In this document: positions 1 to 7,497 of the stretch, piece after piece | How the letters are laid out: each line of letters opens with the position of its first letter | Numbering within the stretch: the first letter of the stretch is position 1 | Source: an uncultured Prevotella sp. | GTDB taxonomy: Bacteria > Bacteroidota > Bacteroidia > Bacteroidales > Bacteroidaceae | DNA length: 37,969 nt | NCBI GenBank assembly: GCA_900319715.1 | Contig: ONPM01000006.1 | Span: forward strand, 1 to 37,969 | Direction of reading: 5' to 3' | Position numbers and translations under genes: made by a program | Notes under the pieces: generated by a model | The model's input: only the letters and a program-made list of their open reading frames with translations | The model's database searches: none | Told to the model about the DNA's origin: nothing

Positions 1-61
1 CAGGTGCTTGGGGCAGGAGATCACGGCGTGTTGAAACATTGTGAAAAAATAACATGAATTA

Positions 62-93
62 TTTGGTGCTTTCCGCATATTTTCGTATATTTG
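62..93 (+). promoter_or_regulatory. Bacteroidetes-type promoter for the DUF1254 gene
   Basis: A -33 element TTTG at 62-65 and a -7 element TATATTTG at 86-93 are separated by 20 bases, matching the Bacteroidetes primary sigma consensus. The coding start at 211 lies about 110 bases downstream, leaving a long leader. Bases 1-61 hold nothing I can identify. Confidence 0.7.
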
Positions 94-210
94 CCGCTGA
101 AATTTGAATTATATAGTTCACGGCATTCCAGCCCCCTTTGGGGGGCATACAATCCTGTGTGATCTTTGAGTCATTTCTTTTATCAACAACAAACAATAAA
201 AACTGAACTT

Positions 211-1650
211 ATGAAACAGAAACTTTATCGTGCAGCCCAGTCCTTGCTGCTTGCTGTGATTGTCACAACACTCTTTGTCCGTTGCGTAGGCAACGAGAGT
301 AACCCTGTGCCCGTACCTCCTGCCGACAGCGACCTTACCGACGCTGAGAAAGCGGAACTGCTGGAGCGCGCCTATGTCTACACTCTGCCGCTGATGCTCA
401 TCGATGCCACCTTCATCAAGATGACCAACACCGTCGAGCCTAAGCAGCAGCAGTCGCCTGCCAACCAGTTCATTCACGCACGTCGCCTCGCTAATGCCAG
501 TTCAAAGGATGTGGTGACGCCCAATGCCGACACCAACTACTCTCAGATCATGATGGATCTCTCCGGCGACGCCCTTGTCGTGCGTCTGCCCCGTACCGAC
601 CGCTTCTGCATGGCTGAGATTCTCGACGCCTGGTCAAACTGCATCGCTGCTCCCGACGCTACGACCATCAATGGCGACTACGGGCTGTTCGTCTTCACAG
701 GTCCCCGCTTTCAGGGAACTATCCCCGAGGGCATGACTGAGATCAAGTGTCCCACGGAGCATGTATGGATGCTTCTCCGCACGCTCTGCAAGGGCGAGGA
801 CGACCTCGAGAACGTCCACGCCATCCAGGATCAGATGAAGACCTATCTGCTCAGCGACTATGCCGACGGCAAGGAGTGCGACAACAAGGGCACCTTCGAC
901 GAGGACAACAACTTCACGCCCGTCGACCATGTGCTGCAGATGTCGATGGCCGACTACTTCACCCGTGCCAACGAACTGATGCTCTCCGACCCGCCTGCTG
1001 CCGCCGACGCCCCCTGGATGGCCGACCTCAGTAAGATTGGTGTAGGCCCCGGACTCGCCTTCGACGCCTCTGTCTTTGGCACCCAGGCCGCCGGCCTCTG
1101 GACGAATCTCGTAACCAATATCATGGAGATTACCAAGCCCCATAGCGCCCAGTTCGTACAGACCAACGGCTACTGGAATTTCTACGGCAAGCCCATCGCC
1201 GAGTTCGGCACCGAGTACTACTACCGCGCCATGATTGCCGTCGCAGCCCTCGCCGCCAACCCCGTGAGCATCGCCGTCTATCCACGTACCGACAACGACG
1301 CCGAAGGCCAGCCACTCAGTGGCGAGCACCGCTACCGTCTCCATATCGCGCCCGACAACTGGCCAGACACCAACCCCTTCGGCTTCTGGAGCATCACTAT
1401 GTATGGTGCCGACAACTTCTTCTACGACAACGAACTCAACCGCTACAACATTACCGACCGCAGCAATTTCGTAAAGAACGCCGACGGCTCGCTCGACATT
1501 TATATCCAGCACGAGGCCGACACCGAGCACCCCGACAACTGGCTGCCCGCACCCGAAGGCATCTTCCACCTCTATTTCCGCATCTATAACCCCGTGGAGC
1601 GCATCTCCAACAACGAGTGGACCATGCCTGCCATCACGCGTATAGACTGA
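211..1650 (+). CDS. DUF1254/DUF1214 domain exported protein
   Basis: Protein of 479 residues, start chosen at ATG 211 because it opens directly into a signal-like segment (basic MKQK, then a hydrophobic run around residues 12-23). An ATG at 166 would add 15 polar residues before that signal. A Cys at residue 25 follows L-F-V-R, a poor lipobox, so lipoprotein status is uncertain. The N-terminal DUF1254 region carries the family's VVTPNADTNYS motif; the C-terminal third has the DUF1214 pattern (DNWPDTNPFGFWSITMY). This pair of domains occurs together in secreted or periplasmic bacterial proteins without an agreed enzymatic role. It stands alone between its own promoter and that of glmS. Domain call firm, function unknown. 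Confidence 0.85.
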   Translation: MKQKLYRAAQSLLLAVIVTTLFVRCVGNESNPVPVPPADSDLTDAEKAELLERAYVYTLPLMLIDATFIKMTNTVEPKQQQSPANQFIHARRLANASSKDVVTPNADTNYSQIMMDLSGDALVVRLPRTDRFCMAEILDAWSNCIAAPDATTINGDYGLFVFTGPRFQGTIPEGMTEIKCPTEHVWMLLRTLCKGEDDLENVHAIQDQMKTYLLSDYADGKECDNKGTFDEDNNFTPVDHVLQMSMADYFTRANELMLSDPPAAADAPWMADLSKIGVGPGLAFDASVFGTQAAGLWTNLVTNIMEITKPHSAQFVQTNGYWNFYGKPIAEFGTEYYYRAMIAVAALAANPVSIAVYPRTDNDAEGQPLSGEHRYRLHIAPDNWPDTNPFGFWSITMYGADNFFYDNELNRYNITDRSNFVKNADGSLDIYIQHEADTEHPDNWLPAPEGIFHLYFRIYNPVERISNNEWTMPAITRID

Positions 1651-1698
1651 CATGTAACGTCCGTCTGGATCACCACCATGTAAAAAAATTCATTTTCT

Positions 1699-1730
1699 TT
1701 TGTTGTTTTTCTGGGATTTTCGTAATTTTG
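1699..1730 (+). promoter_or_regulatory. Promoter for glmS
   Basis: TTTG at 1699-1702 and TAATTTTG at 1723-1730 are spaced 20 bases apart. The glmS ATG at 1777 follows 46 bases later. No glmS ribozyme-like fold is apparent in this short leader, as expected outside Firmicutes. Confidence 0.8.
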
Positions 1731-1776
1731 CAGCCGAAAAGACATAACGAACTCAACAAACAAAACATCAAGAACC

Positions 1777-3621
1777 ATGTGTGGAATTGTAGGATATATC
1801 GGTAAGAAGGATGCTTATCCCATCCTGATCAAGGGCCTCCGGAGACTGGAGTATCGTGGTTATGACAGTGCCGGTGTGGCGATGATCAATGCCAGTGGCG
1901 CCCTGAACGTGTATAAGACCAAAGGCAAGGTGGACAACCTGACGGAGTACTGCTCAGACAAGGATGTGACGGGCAGCGTGGGCATCGCCCACACCCGTTG
2001 GGCAACGCACGGCGAACCCTCAAGCAGGAACGCCCACCCGCACTATTCTGAGTCGAAGAACCTGGCCATCATCCACAACGGCATCATCGAGAACTATGCC
2101 GACCTGAAGACGAAACTGCAGGCCAAGGGCGTGCACTTCGTCAGCGATACCGATACGGAGGTGCTGGTGCAACTGATAGAGTATATCAAGGAACACAAGC
2201 AACTCGACCTGCTGACCTCCGTGCAGGTGGCGCTCTATCAGGTGATCGGCGCATATGCCATCGCCGTGCTCGACAAGAACGACCCCGACCAGATCATCGC
2301 TGCCCGCAAGCAGAGTCCGCTGGTGGTGGGTATCGGCGACGACGAGTTCTTCCTCGGCTCGGATGCCAGTCCCATCGTGGAGTATACAGACAAGGTGGTG
2401 TATCTCGAAGACGGTAACATCGCCGTGCTGCGACGCGGGCAAGACTTGCACGTGGTGAGCATCCTCGGCGAGGAGCAGGCCCTGACGGTGAAGACGGTCG
2501 ACATCAACCTCGGACAGATCGAGAAGGGCGGCTATCCCCACTTCATGCTCAAGGAGATCTTCGAGCAGCCGGAGTGCCTGACGAACTGTATGCGGGGCCG
2601 CGTGAACGTAGATGCCGACCATGTGACACTCTCGGCGCTGATCGACTACCGCCGGCAGTTGCTCGAGGCGAAGCGCGTGGTGATCGTGGCCTGCGGCACC
2701 TCATGGCACGCCGGACTCATCGGCAAGCAGATCATCGAGTCGCTATGCCGCATCCCCGTCGAGGTGGAGTACGCCTCGGAGTTCAGATACAGGAATCCCG
2801 TGGTAGGCAAGGGAGACGTGGTGATTGCCATCTCGCAAAGCGGTGAGACCGCCGACACGCTGGCTGCCGTGCAACTGGCCAAGGAGAAGGGGGCCTTCAT
2901 CTACGGCGTGTGTAACGCCATCGGCTCGAGCATCCCCAGGGCTACGGACACGGGTACCTATATCCATGTGGGCCCGGAGATCGGCGTGGCCTCGACGAAG
3001 GCATTCACGGGTCAGGTGACGGTGCTCACGATGATTGCGCTGGCCATGGGCGAGGCCAAGGGCACGGTGGACCGCCAGGAGTATCTGAAGATCGTGAAGG
3101 GGCTGAGCGAGATTCCCGTGAAGATCCGCGAGGTGCTGCAGACGAACGACAAGGTGGCCGACCTGGCACGTACCTTCACCTACGCCCACAACTTCCTCTA
3201 TCTGGGTCGAGGTTACTCATACCCTGTGGCGCTTGAAGGTGCGCTGAAGTTGAAGGAGATATCCTATATCCACGCCGAGGGCTATCCCGCCGCCGAGATG
3301 AAGCACGGCCCCATCGCACTTATCGACTCGGATATGCCCGTGGTGGTAATCGCCACGCATAACGCGATGTACGAGAAGGTGCTGTCGAACATCCAGGAGA
3401 TCAAGGCCCGTCAGGGCAGGGTAATCGCGCTGGTGTCGAAGGGCGACGACGTGATCGCGAGGATTGCCGACGAGGTGATCGAACTGCCCGACGTGCTGGA
3501 GTGCCTGGAGCCGCTCGTGGCCACCATCCCCCTGCAACTGCTGGCCTACCATGTGGCCGTCTGCAAGGGCAAGAACGTGGACCAGCCGAGGAACCTCGCT
3601 AAGTCGGTGACGGTGGAATAA
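1777..3621 (+). CDS. glmS: Glutamine-fructose-6-phosphate aminotransferase (isomerizing)
   Basis: Cytoplasmic enzyme of 614 residues making glucosamine 6-phosphate from fructose 6-phosphate and glutamine, the entry step to UDP-GlcNAc for peptidoglycan and lipid A. The N-terminus MCGIVGYIG supplies Cys2, the glutaminase nucleophile of class II amidotransferases; HTRWATHG and HNGIIENY are the expected glutaminase motifs. Two SIS sugar-isomerase domains follow, with CGTSWHAG and ISQSGETADT in the first, and the C-terminus ends in the conserved LAKSVTVE. Length is normal for the family. It has its own promoter and appears monocistronic, because the next gene has another promoter. Confidence 0.98.
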   Translation: MCGIVGYIGKKDAYPILIKGLRRLEYRGYDSAGVAMINASGALNVYKTKGKVDNLTEYCSDKDVTGSVGIAHTRWATHGEPSSRNAHPHYSESKNLAIIHNGIIENYADLKTKLQAKGVHFVSDTDTEVLVQLIEYIKEHKQLDLLTSVQVALYQVIGAYAIAVLDKNDPDQIIAARKQSPLVVGIGDDEFFLGSDASPIVEYTDKVVYLEDGNIAVLRRGQDLHVVSILGEEQALTVKTVDINLGQIEKGGYPHFMLKEIFEQPECLTNCMRGRVNVDADHVTLSALIDYRRQLLEAKRVVIVACGTSWHAGLIGKQIIESLCRIPVEVEYASEFRYRNPVVGKGDVVIAISQSGETADTLAAVQLAKEKGAFIYGVCNAIGSSIPRATDTGTYIHVGPEIGVASTKAFTGQVTVLTMIALAMGEAKGTVDRQEYLKIVKGLSEIPVKIREVLQTNDKVADLARTFTYAHNFLYLGRGYSYPVALEGALKLKEISYIHAEGYPAAEMKHGPIALIDSDMPVVVIATHNAMYEKVLSNIQEIKARQGRVIALVSKGDDVIARIADEVIELPDVLECLEPLVATIPLQLLAYHVAVCKGKNVDQPRNLAKSVTVE

Positions 3622-3672
3622 CCGCAAAAGCCCTCCAAAAAGGGGGTGGATAGCGCCGTAATGCAAAAAAAC

Positions 3673-3707
3673 AGCGCAATAATTTGGTCGTTTCAAATTA
3701 TTGTGCT
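3673..3707. promoter_or_regulatory. Long inverted repeat inside the hybrid-kinase promoter
   Basis: Arms 3673-3686 (AGCGCAATAATTTG) and 3694-3707 are reverse complements over 14 bases with a single G-T mismatch, separated by a 7-base spacer. The left arm ends with the -33 TTTG and the right arm ends on the first base of the -7 element, so the repeat fills the core promoter. It could be an operator for a dimeric regulator or an RNA hairpin from upstream read-through. No U-run follows, so a terminator is less likely. Confidence 0.6.
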
Positions 3708-3714
3708 ATTTTTG
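3683..3714 (+). promoter_or_regulatory. Promoter for the hybrid kinase and nspC
   Basis: TTTG at 3683-3686 and TATTTTTG at 3707-3714 are 20 bases apart. The hybrid kinase ATG at 3746 lies 31 bases after the -7 element, and nspC follows one base after that gene, so both probably share this promoter. Confidence 0.8.
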
Positions 3715-3745
3715 CAGTCAGAATTATAAATCATACTGACCAAAG

Positions 3746-4888
3746 ATGGATACAGTTGAAACATTAGAGGCGAAAATAAATCGTAGCGATTATAAGGTTC
3801 TGATAGTCGACGATGTGGTCAGCAACGTGTTGCTGCTCAAGATTCTGTTGACGAATGAGAAATTTCAGGTATGTACCGCCAGCAATGGTAAGGACTGCAT
3901 CGAGATAAGCCGTAAGGAGCATCCCGACCTGATATTGCTCGACGTGATGATGCCCGACCTCAACGGTTTTGATACCGCCGTAATCCTGAAGAAGGGCGAG
4001 GATACCAAGGATATCCCCATCATCTTCCTGACAGCCTTGAATACACCGCAGGATCTCGTACACGGCTTCCAGGTGGGAGCGAGCGACTTCCTGACCAAGC
4101 CTTTCAACAAGGAGGAACTCGTGATGCGCGTCACCCAGCAGATTTCGCTCGTGGCCGCCAAACGCATCATCGAGCAGCAGAACCAGGAACTGCGTGCTAC
4201 GCTTAACAACCGTGACAAGATGTACTCCGTCATTGCCCATGACCTGCGCTCACCGATGGCCAGCATCCGCATGGTGCTTAATCTCGTCGTGGCCTCTGCA
4301 TCGCCAGAGACCGTAGGAGAGGAAGTCTACAACCTGCTCGACCAGGCCAACAGGGAGTCGGAGGAAGTGCACGACCTGCTGGACAACCTGCTGAAGTGGA
4401 CCAAGAGCCAGACGGGCCGTCTGAACGTGGTCAAGCAGGAACTCGAACTCAACGATATCATCCCGGGCGTGGTGGAGATATTTGACACTATTGCCGCTAC
4501 AAAGCACATCAAACTCGAACTGAAGTCGGAGAGCGACTCGTTGAAGGTGGAGGCCGACAACGATATGCTGAAGACCGTCGTGCGCAACTTCCTGTCGAAC
4601 GCCATCAAGTTCTCGCCCGCAGACTCGACCATCGAGATCGCAATGACCAAGGAGAATGAGTTTGCCAAGGTGAGCGTGAGGGATCATGGCGTGGGTATCG
4701 CTTCAGACCGTCTGGACAGCATCTTCCATAAGGGAGAGACGACCTATGGCACCGGCGGCGAGGAAGGCTCCGGACTCGGACTGCAACTCTGCCAGGACTT
4801 CGCCCGTAAGAACGGCGGCGACTGCACCGTGGAGTCGGTAGAGGGGCAGGGCAGTACGTTCAGCGTTCTCATTCCACTCAAGCAATAG
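3746..4888 (+). CDS. Soluble response-regulator/histidine-kinase hybrid
   Basis: Protein of 380 residues with no membrane segment or signal peptide. An N-terminal receiver domain (residues 17-135) has the acidic pair D22/D23, the phospho-acceptor D66 in LLDVMMPD and the Lys of TKPF. A coiled stretch leads to a HisKA domain with H165 in IAHDLRSP, then a HATPase domain with N box NFLSNAIKFSP, G1 DHGVGIAS and G2 GSGLGLQL. All catalytic positions are present, so it should be an active kinase. REC placed before the kinase means it probably receives phosphate from another kinase and modulates its own activity; the partner is not visible here. nspC starts one base after its stop codon. Confidence 0.92.
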   Translation: MDTVETLEAKINRSDYKVLIVDDVVSNVLLLKILLTNEKFQVCTASNGKDCIEISRKEHPDLILLDVMMPDLNGFDTAVILKKGEDTKDIPIIFLTALNTPQDLVHGFQVGASDFLTKPFNKEELVMRVTQQISLVAAKRIIEQQNQELRATLNNRDKMYSVIAHDLRSPMASIRMVLNLVVASASPETVGEEVYNLLDQANRESEEVHDLLDNLLKWTKSQTGRLNVVKQELELNDIIPGVVEIFDTIAATKHIKLELKSESDSLKVEADNDMLKTVVRNFLSNAIKFSPADSTIEIAMTKENEFAKVSVRDHGVGIASDRLDSIFHKGETTYGTGGEEGSGLGLQLCQDFARKNGGDCTVESVEGQGSTFSVLIPLKQ

Positions 4889-4889
4889 C

Positions 4890-6011
4890 ATGCCTACACC
4901 TATTTATATTATAGAGGAAAAGAAACTTCGCCGCAACCTGACGCTTATCGCCGGTGTTGCGGCGAAAGCAGATATAGAGGTCATCCTCGCCTTCAAGGCC
5001 TTCGCCCTGTGGAAGACATTCCCCATCTTCAGAGAGTATATCCGCTCGACGACGGCCAGTTCGCTGGCAGAGGCACGTCTCGCCTTCGAGGCCTTCGGCG
5101 CACCTGCCCATACCTATTCGCCGGCCTATACAGACGAGGAGTTCGACCAGATAGTCGCCTGTTCGTCGCACCTCACGTTCAATTCGCTGTCGCAGTATGA
5201 GCGGTTCCATGAGCGGGCGAAGGGGGTGTCGGTAGGTCTGCGGGTGAATCCTGAGTATTCTGAAGTGGAGACACTGCTTTATAATCCCTGTGCCCCAGGT
5301 ACCCGTTTCGGCGTAACGGCCGATAAGTTGCCTGAGACGCTGCCAGCCGATATCCGAGGCTTCCATTGCCATTGCCATTGCGAGAGTGGGGCAGACGTGT
5401 TCGAGCGCACGCTCCGCCATATCGAGGAAAAGTTCGCACGATGGTTTCCGCAACTGGAATGGATCAACTTCGGCGGCGGACACCTGATGACGCGCCGGGA
5501 CTACGACGTGGATCTGCTCGTCAGGCTGATGCAAGGGTTCCGCCAGCGCTATCCGTGGCTGAAGGTGATCCTCGAACCGGGTAGCGCCTTCGCCTGGCAG
5601 ACGGGACCGCTGGTGGCGCATGTGGTGGATATCGTAGAGGATAAAGGTATTCGTACGGCTATTCTCGACGTCAGTTTCACCTGCCACATGCCCGATTGCC
5701 TGGAGATGCCCTATCACCCAGACGTGCGTGGGGCTGAACATGCCTCTCAACCCTCACCTCGTACCCCTCACCTCTACAGATTGGGTGGCAACAGTTGCCT
5801 GAGTGGCGATTTCATGGAATACTGGCAGTTCGACCATGAGTTGCAGGTGGGCGAGGAGATCATCTTCGAAGATATGATCCACTATACGACCGTCAAGACG
5901 AACATGTTCAACGGCGTGCGTCATCCATCGATCGGCATGCTCCACGAGGATGGGAAACTGGAAATACTGCGCGAATTTGACTATTCGGACTATAAAAATA
6001 GGATGGATTAG
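4890..6011 (+). CDS. nspC: Carboxynorspermidine/carboxyspermidine decarboxylase
   Basis: PLP-dependent fold type III decarboxylase of 373 residues, acting at the last step of the alternative spermidine/norspermidine pathway. K36 in ILAFKAFALW is the expected Schiff-base lysine; further family motifs are the HCHCESGAD segment, NFGGGHLM, EPGSAFAWQTG, HMPDCLEMPY and GGNSCLSGDF. The start is the ATG one base after the preceding stop. Residues around 283-296 (EHASQPSPRTPHLYR region) come from a 42-bp heptamer array placed in a loop between conserved blocks, so the fold is probably tolerated. Its usual partner, carboxynorspermidine dehydrogenase, is not in the window. Confidence 0.93.
   Translation: MPTPIYIIEEKKLRRNLTLIAGVAAKADIEVILAFKAFALWKTFPIFREYIRSTTASSLAEARLAFEAFGAPAHTYSPAYTDEEFDQIVACSSHLTFNSLSQYERFHERAKGVSVGLRVNPEYSEVETLLYNPCAPGTRFGVTADKLPETLPADIRGFHCHCHCESGADVFERTLRHIEEKFARWFPQLEWINFGGGHLMTRRDYDVDLLVRLMQGFRQRYPWLKVILEPGSAFAWQTGPLVAHVVDIVEDKGIRTAILDVSFTCHMPDCLEMPYHPDVRGAEHASQPSPRTPHLYRLGGNSCLSGDFMEYWQFDHELQVGEEIIFEDMIHYTTVKTNMFNGVRHPSIGMLHEDGKLEILREFDYSDYKNRMD
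5737..5778 (+). repeat. 42-bp heptamer array inside nspC
   Basis: About six degenerate 7-mers on the coding strand of type CTCTCAA/CCCTCAC, translated in frame as a Ser/Pro/Thr/His-rich 14-residue insert between the conserved EMPY and YRLGG blocks. Its first unit (AACATGC) resembles the first unit of the array at 19747 (ATCATAC). Unit boundaries were set by eye. Confidence 0.7.
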
Positions 6012-6041
6012 CAGATTTTTTGAAAAAAAACGTCCAAAAAG

Positions 6042-6072
6042 TTTGTCAGTTCCAAAAAAAGCATTACCTTTG
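6042..6072 (+). promoter_or_regulatory. Promoter for the tRNA cluster
   Basis: TTTG at 6042-6045 and TACCTTTG at 6065-6072 are 19 bases apart. The first tRNA begins 42 bases downstream. With no other promoter or clear terminator seen, transcription may continue into the gene at 6535. Confidence 0.75.
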
Positions 6073-6114
6073 CACCGCATTTAGAGAAATGCCCCTATGA
6101 AAGGGTCGTAAAAC

Positions 6115-6187
6115 GCGGAAATAGCTCAGTTGGTAGAGCACAACCTTGCCAAGGTTGGGGTCGCGGGTCCGAGTCCCGTTTTCCGCT
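6115..6187 (+). tRNA. tRNA-Gly (GCC), first copy
   Basis: 73 bases. The acceptor GCGGAAA pairs with TTTCCGC, the anticodon stem CAACC/GGTTG encloses TTGCCAA giving anticodon GCC, and the T arm contains GGTCCGAGTCC. The discriminator is T and CCA is not encoded. Identical to the copy at 6434. Confidence 0.95.
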
Positions 6188-6233
6188 CACTTATTGAACA
6201 AAAAAGAGTCATCAGGAACGGCCTGATGTTTAT

Positions 6234-6315
6234 GCCCAGGTGGCGGAATTGGTAGACGCGCACGTTTCAGGTGCGTGTGCCGCGAGGCGTGCAGGTTCGA
6301 GTCCTGTTCTGGGCA
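6234..6315 (+). tRNA. tRNA-Leu (CAG)
   Basis: 82 bases, type II with a variable arm. The acceptor GCCCAGG pairs with TCTGGGC (one G-T pair), the body has the Leu pattern TGGCGGAATTGGTAGACGCG, and the anticodon loop TTCAGGT gives CAG. Discriminator A, no encoded CCA. Confidence 0.93.
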
Positions 6316-6339
6316 CTCTTTTTTATTCAGTCTTTTGTT

Positions 6340-6423
6340 GGAGAGGTGGCGGAATTGGTAGACGCGCTACTTTGAGGGGGTAGTGTCAATTGCGACGTGG
6401 GAGTTCGAGTCTCCTCCTCTTCA
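6340..6423 (+). tRNA. tRNA-Leu (GAG)
   Basis: 84 bases, type II. The acceptor GGAGAGG pairs with CCTCTTC, and the anticodon loop TTGAGGG within stem CTACT/GGTAG gives GAG. Discriminator A. It shares the D-arm sequence with the preceding tRNA-Leu. Confidence 0.93.
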
Positions 6424-6433
6424 CAATCTTTAT

Positions 6434-6506
6434 GCGGAAATAGCTCAGTTGGTAGAGCACAACCTTGCCAAGGTTGGGGTCGCGGGTCCGAGTCCCGTTT
6501 TCCGCT
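6434..6506 (+). tRNA. tRNA-Gly (GCC), second copy
   Basis: Same 73-base gene as at 6115, with identical acceptor, anticodon GCC and T arm. It closes a Gly-Leu-Leu-Gly cluster and lies 28 bases before the next protein gene. Confidence 0.95.
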
Positions 6507-6534
6507 CTCTTATTAGGAAAACAACTTTTTTCAG

Positions 6535-7068
6535 ATGAATTTATATCTTAGATACTTTGACCGTGAAACGCTCGTTTCCACAGTTGATGAGGCTATTGAT
6601 TTCCTCAAGTCGATTGATGAGATAGAGATGACACCAGACCTGGAGGCCGACATACGCGACTATGTTGCCAGCGACGTGTTCTATCCCAAACGATATAAGA
6701 TCCATCCCCGTGTCTACTTTATTATCATCAAGACGGAGGCTGCTACGATGCAGGACTTCAAGGAGAAGAAGGCTGTTCATGAAGGTCCCGTGGCAAAGGC
6801 TGTATCACCCGTGCTGACACGTCTCAATGAGGTGTGCGAGGGCTGGTACGAGGGATCTATCAACTTCAAGCGCGTGCTGCTCGTGCCGGGCACCGGTAAG
6901 TTCCAGTATCGCGATACGCTCTTCGTGGCCCGTCTGAAAGCATCATCGGGCATGGACTGCTACGATCGCATCATCGACTATCTGCGCGAGCGGGTGGATG
7001 AACGTAGCCAGTTCCCGTCGGTCAAGGGAAAGAATTTCAAGTTCCGCTTCCTGGGTTATGCAAAATAA
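6535..7068 (+). CDS. Conserved hypothetical protein upstream of ssb
   Basis: 177 residues, soluble, no signal peptide or membrane segment. The N-terminal part is acidic and helical; the C-terminal part is richer in basic residues and beta-prone (SVKGKNFKFRFLGYAK at the end). I do not recognise the family. The ATG at 6535 is the first in frame after the tRNA cluster. It is followed by ssb 19 bases later and gldE after that, so it may belong to a replication/envelope operon reading out of the tRNA promoter. Codon use resembles its neighbours. Real gene likely; function unknown. Confidence 0.8.
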   Translation: MNLYLRYFDRETLVSTVDEAIDFLKSIDEIEMTPDLEADIRDYVASDVFYPKRYKIHPRVYFIIIKTEAATMQDFKEKKAVHEGPVAKAVSPVLTRLNEVCEGWYEGSINFKRVLLVPGTGKFQYRDTLFVARLKASSGMDCYDRIIDYLRERVDERSQFPSVKGKNFKFRFLGYAK

Positions 7069-7087
7069 TCTTTAAGTACTGAATGCT

Positions 7088-7495
7088 ATGAACAAAGTAA
7101 TGCTTATAGGTAATGTCGGTCAGGAGCCAGAGGTGAGATACGTAGACCAGGGTGTGGCTGTGGCTCGCATCCGTCTGGCCACGACAGAGCGCGGATATAC
7201 GCTGCAGAACGGTACGCAGGTGCCTGATCATACCGACTGGCACAACGTGATACTGTGGCGCCGTATGGCCGAGATTGTGGAGAAATATGTACACAAAGGC
7301 GACAAACTCTATGTAGAGGGTCGCATCCGCTATACGACTTACGACGATAAACAGGGCCAGCGCCGCTATGCGACGGAGATCTGGGCCGACAACCTAGAAC
7401 TGCTGTCGCCAAAGCCCGCTACGTCGGCGGCTGTCAATGAATCATTGGATGCCCCCCAGCCGGACACAAAGCCTGACGAGGGACTGCCGTTCTGA
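7088..7495 (+). CDS. ssb: Single-stranded DNA-binding protein
   Basis: 135 residues, close to the short SSB proteins of Bacteroidetes. The start MNKVMLIGNVGQEPEVRY and the WHNVILWRRMAEIVEKYVHKGDKLYVEGRI segment are OB-fold SSB hallmarks. The tail is flexible and acidic, ending DEGLPF, the tip that docks partner proteins. It covers single-stranded DNA in replication, repair and recombination. The gldE start lies two bases after its stop codon, a tight coupling also common in other Bacteroidales. Confidence 0.96.
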   Translation: MNKVMLIGNVGQEPEVRYVDQGVAVARIRLATTERGYTLQNGTQVPDHTDWHNVILWRRMAEIVEKYVHKGDKLYVEGRIRYTTYDDKQGQRRYATEIWADNLELLSPKPATSAAVNESLDAPQPDTKPDEGLPF

Positions 7496-7497
7496 CG

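Noticed and set aside
634-1653. Long minus-strand open frame opposite the DUF1254 gene
   Set aside because: It is the antisense shadow of a well-supported gene, low in complexity and without recognisable domains; similar shadows lie opposite glmS, gldE and the ketosynthases.
3627-3646. Terminator hairpin after glmS
   Set aside because: The CCCTCC/GGGGGT pairing is short and imperfect and lacks a U-run.
6115-6506. tRNA cluster as an integration site of a mobile island
   Set aside because: No integrase, direct repeat of a tRNA end, or mobile genes are adjacent; the duplicate tRNA-Gly is a complete gene copy.
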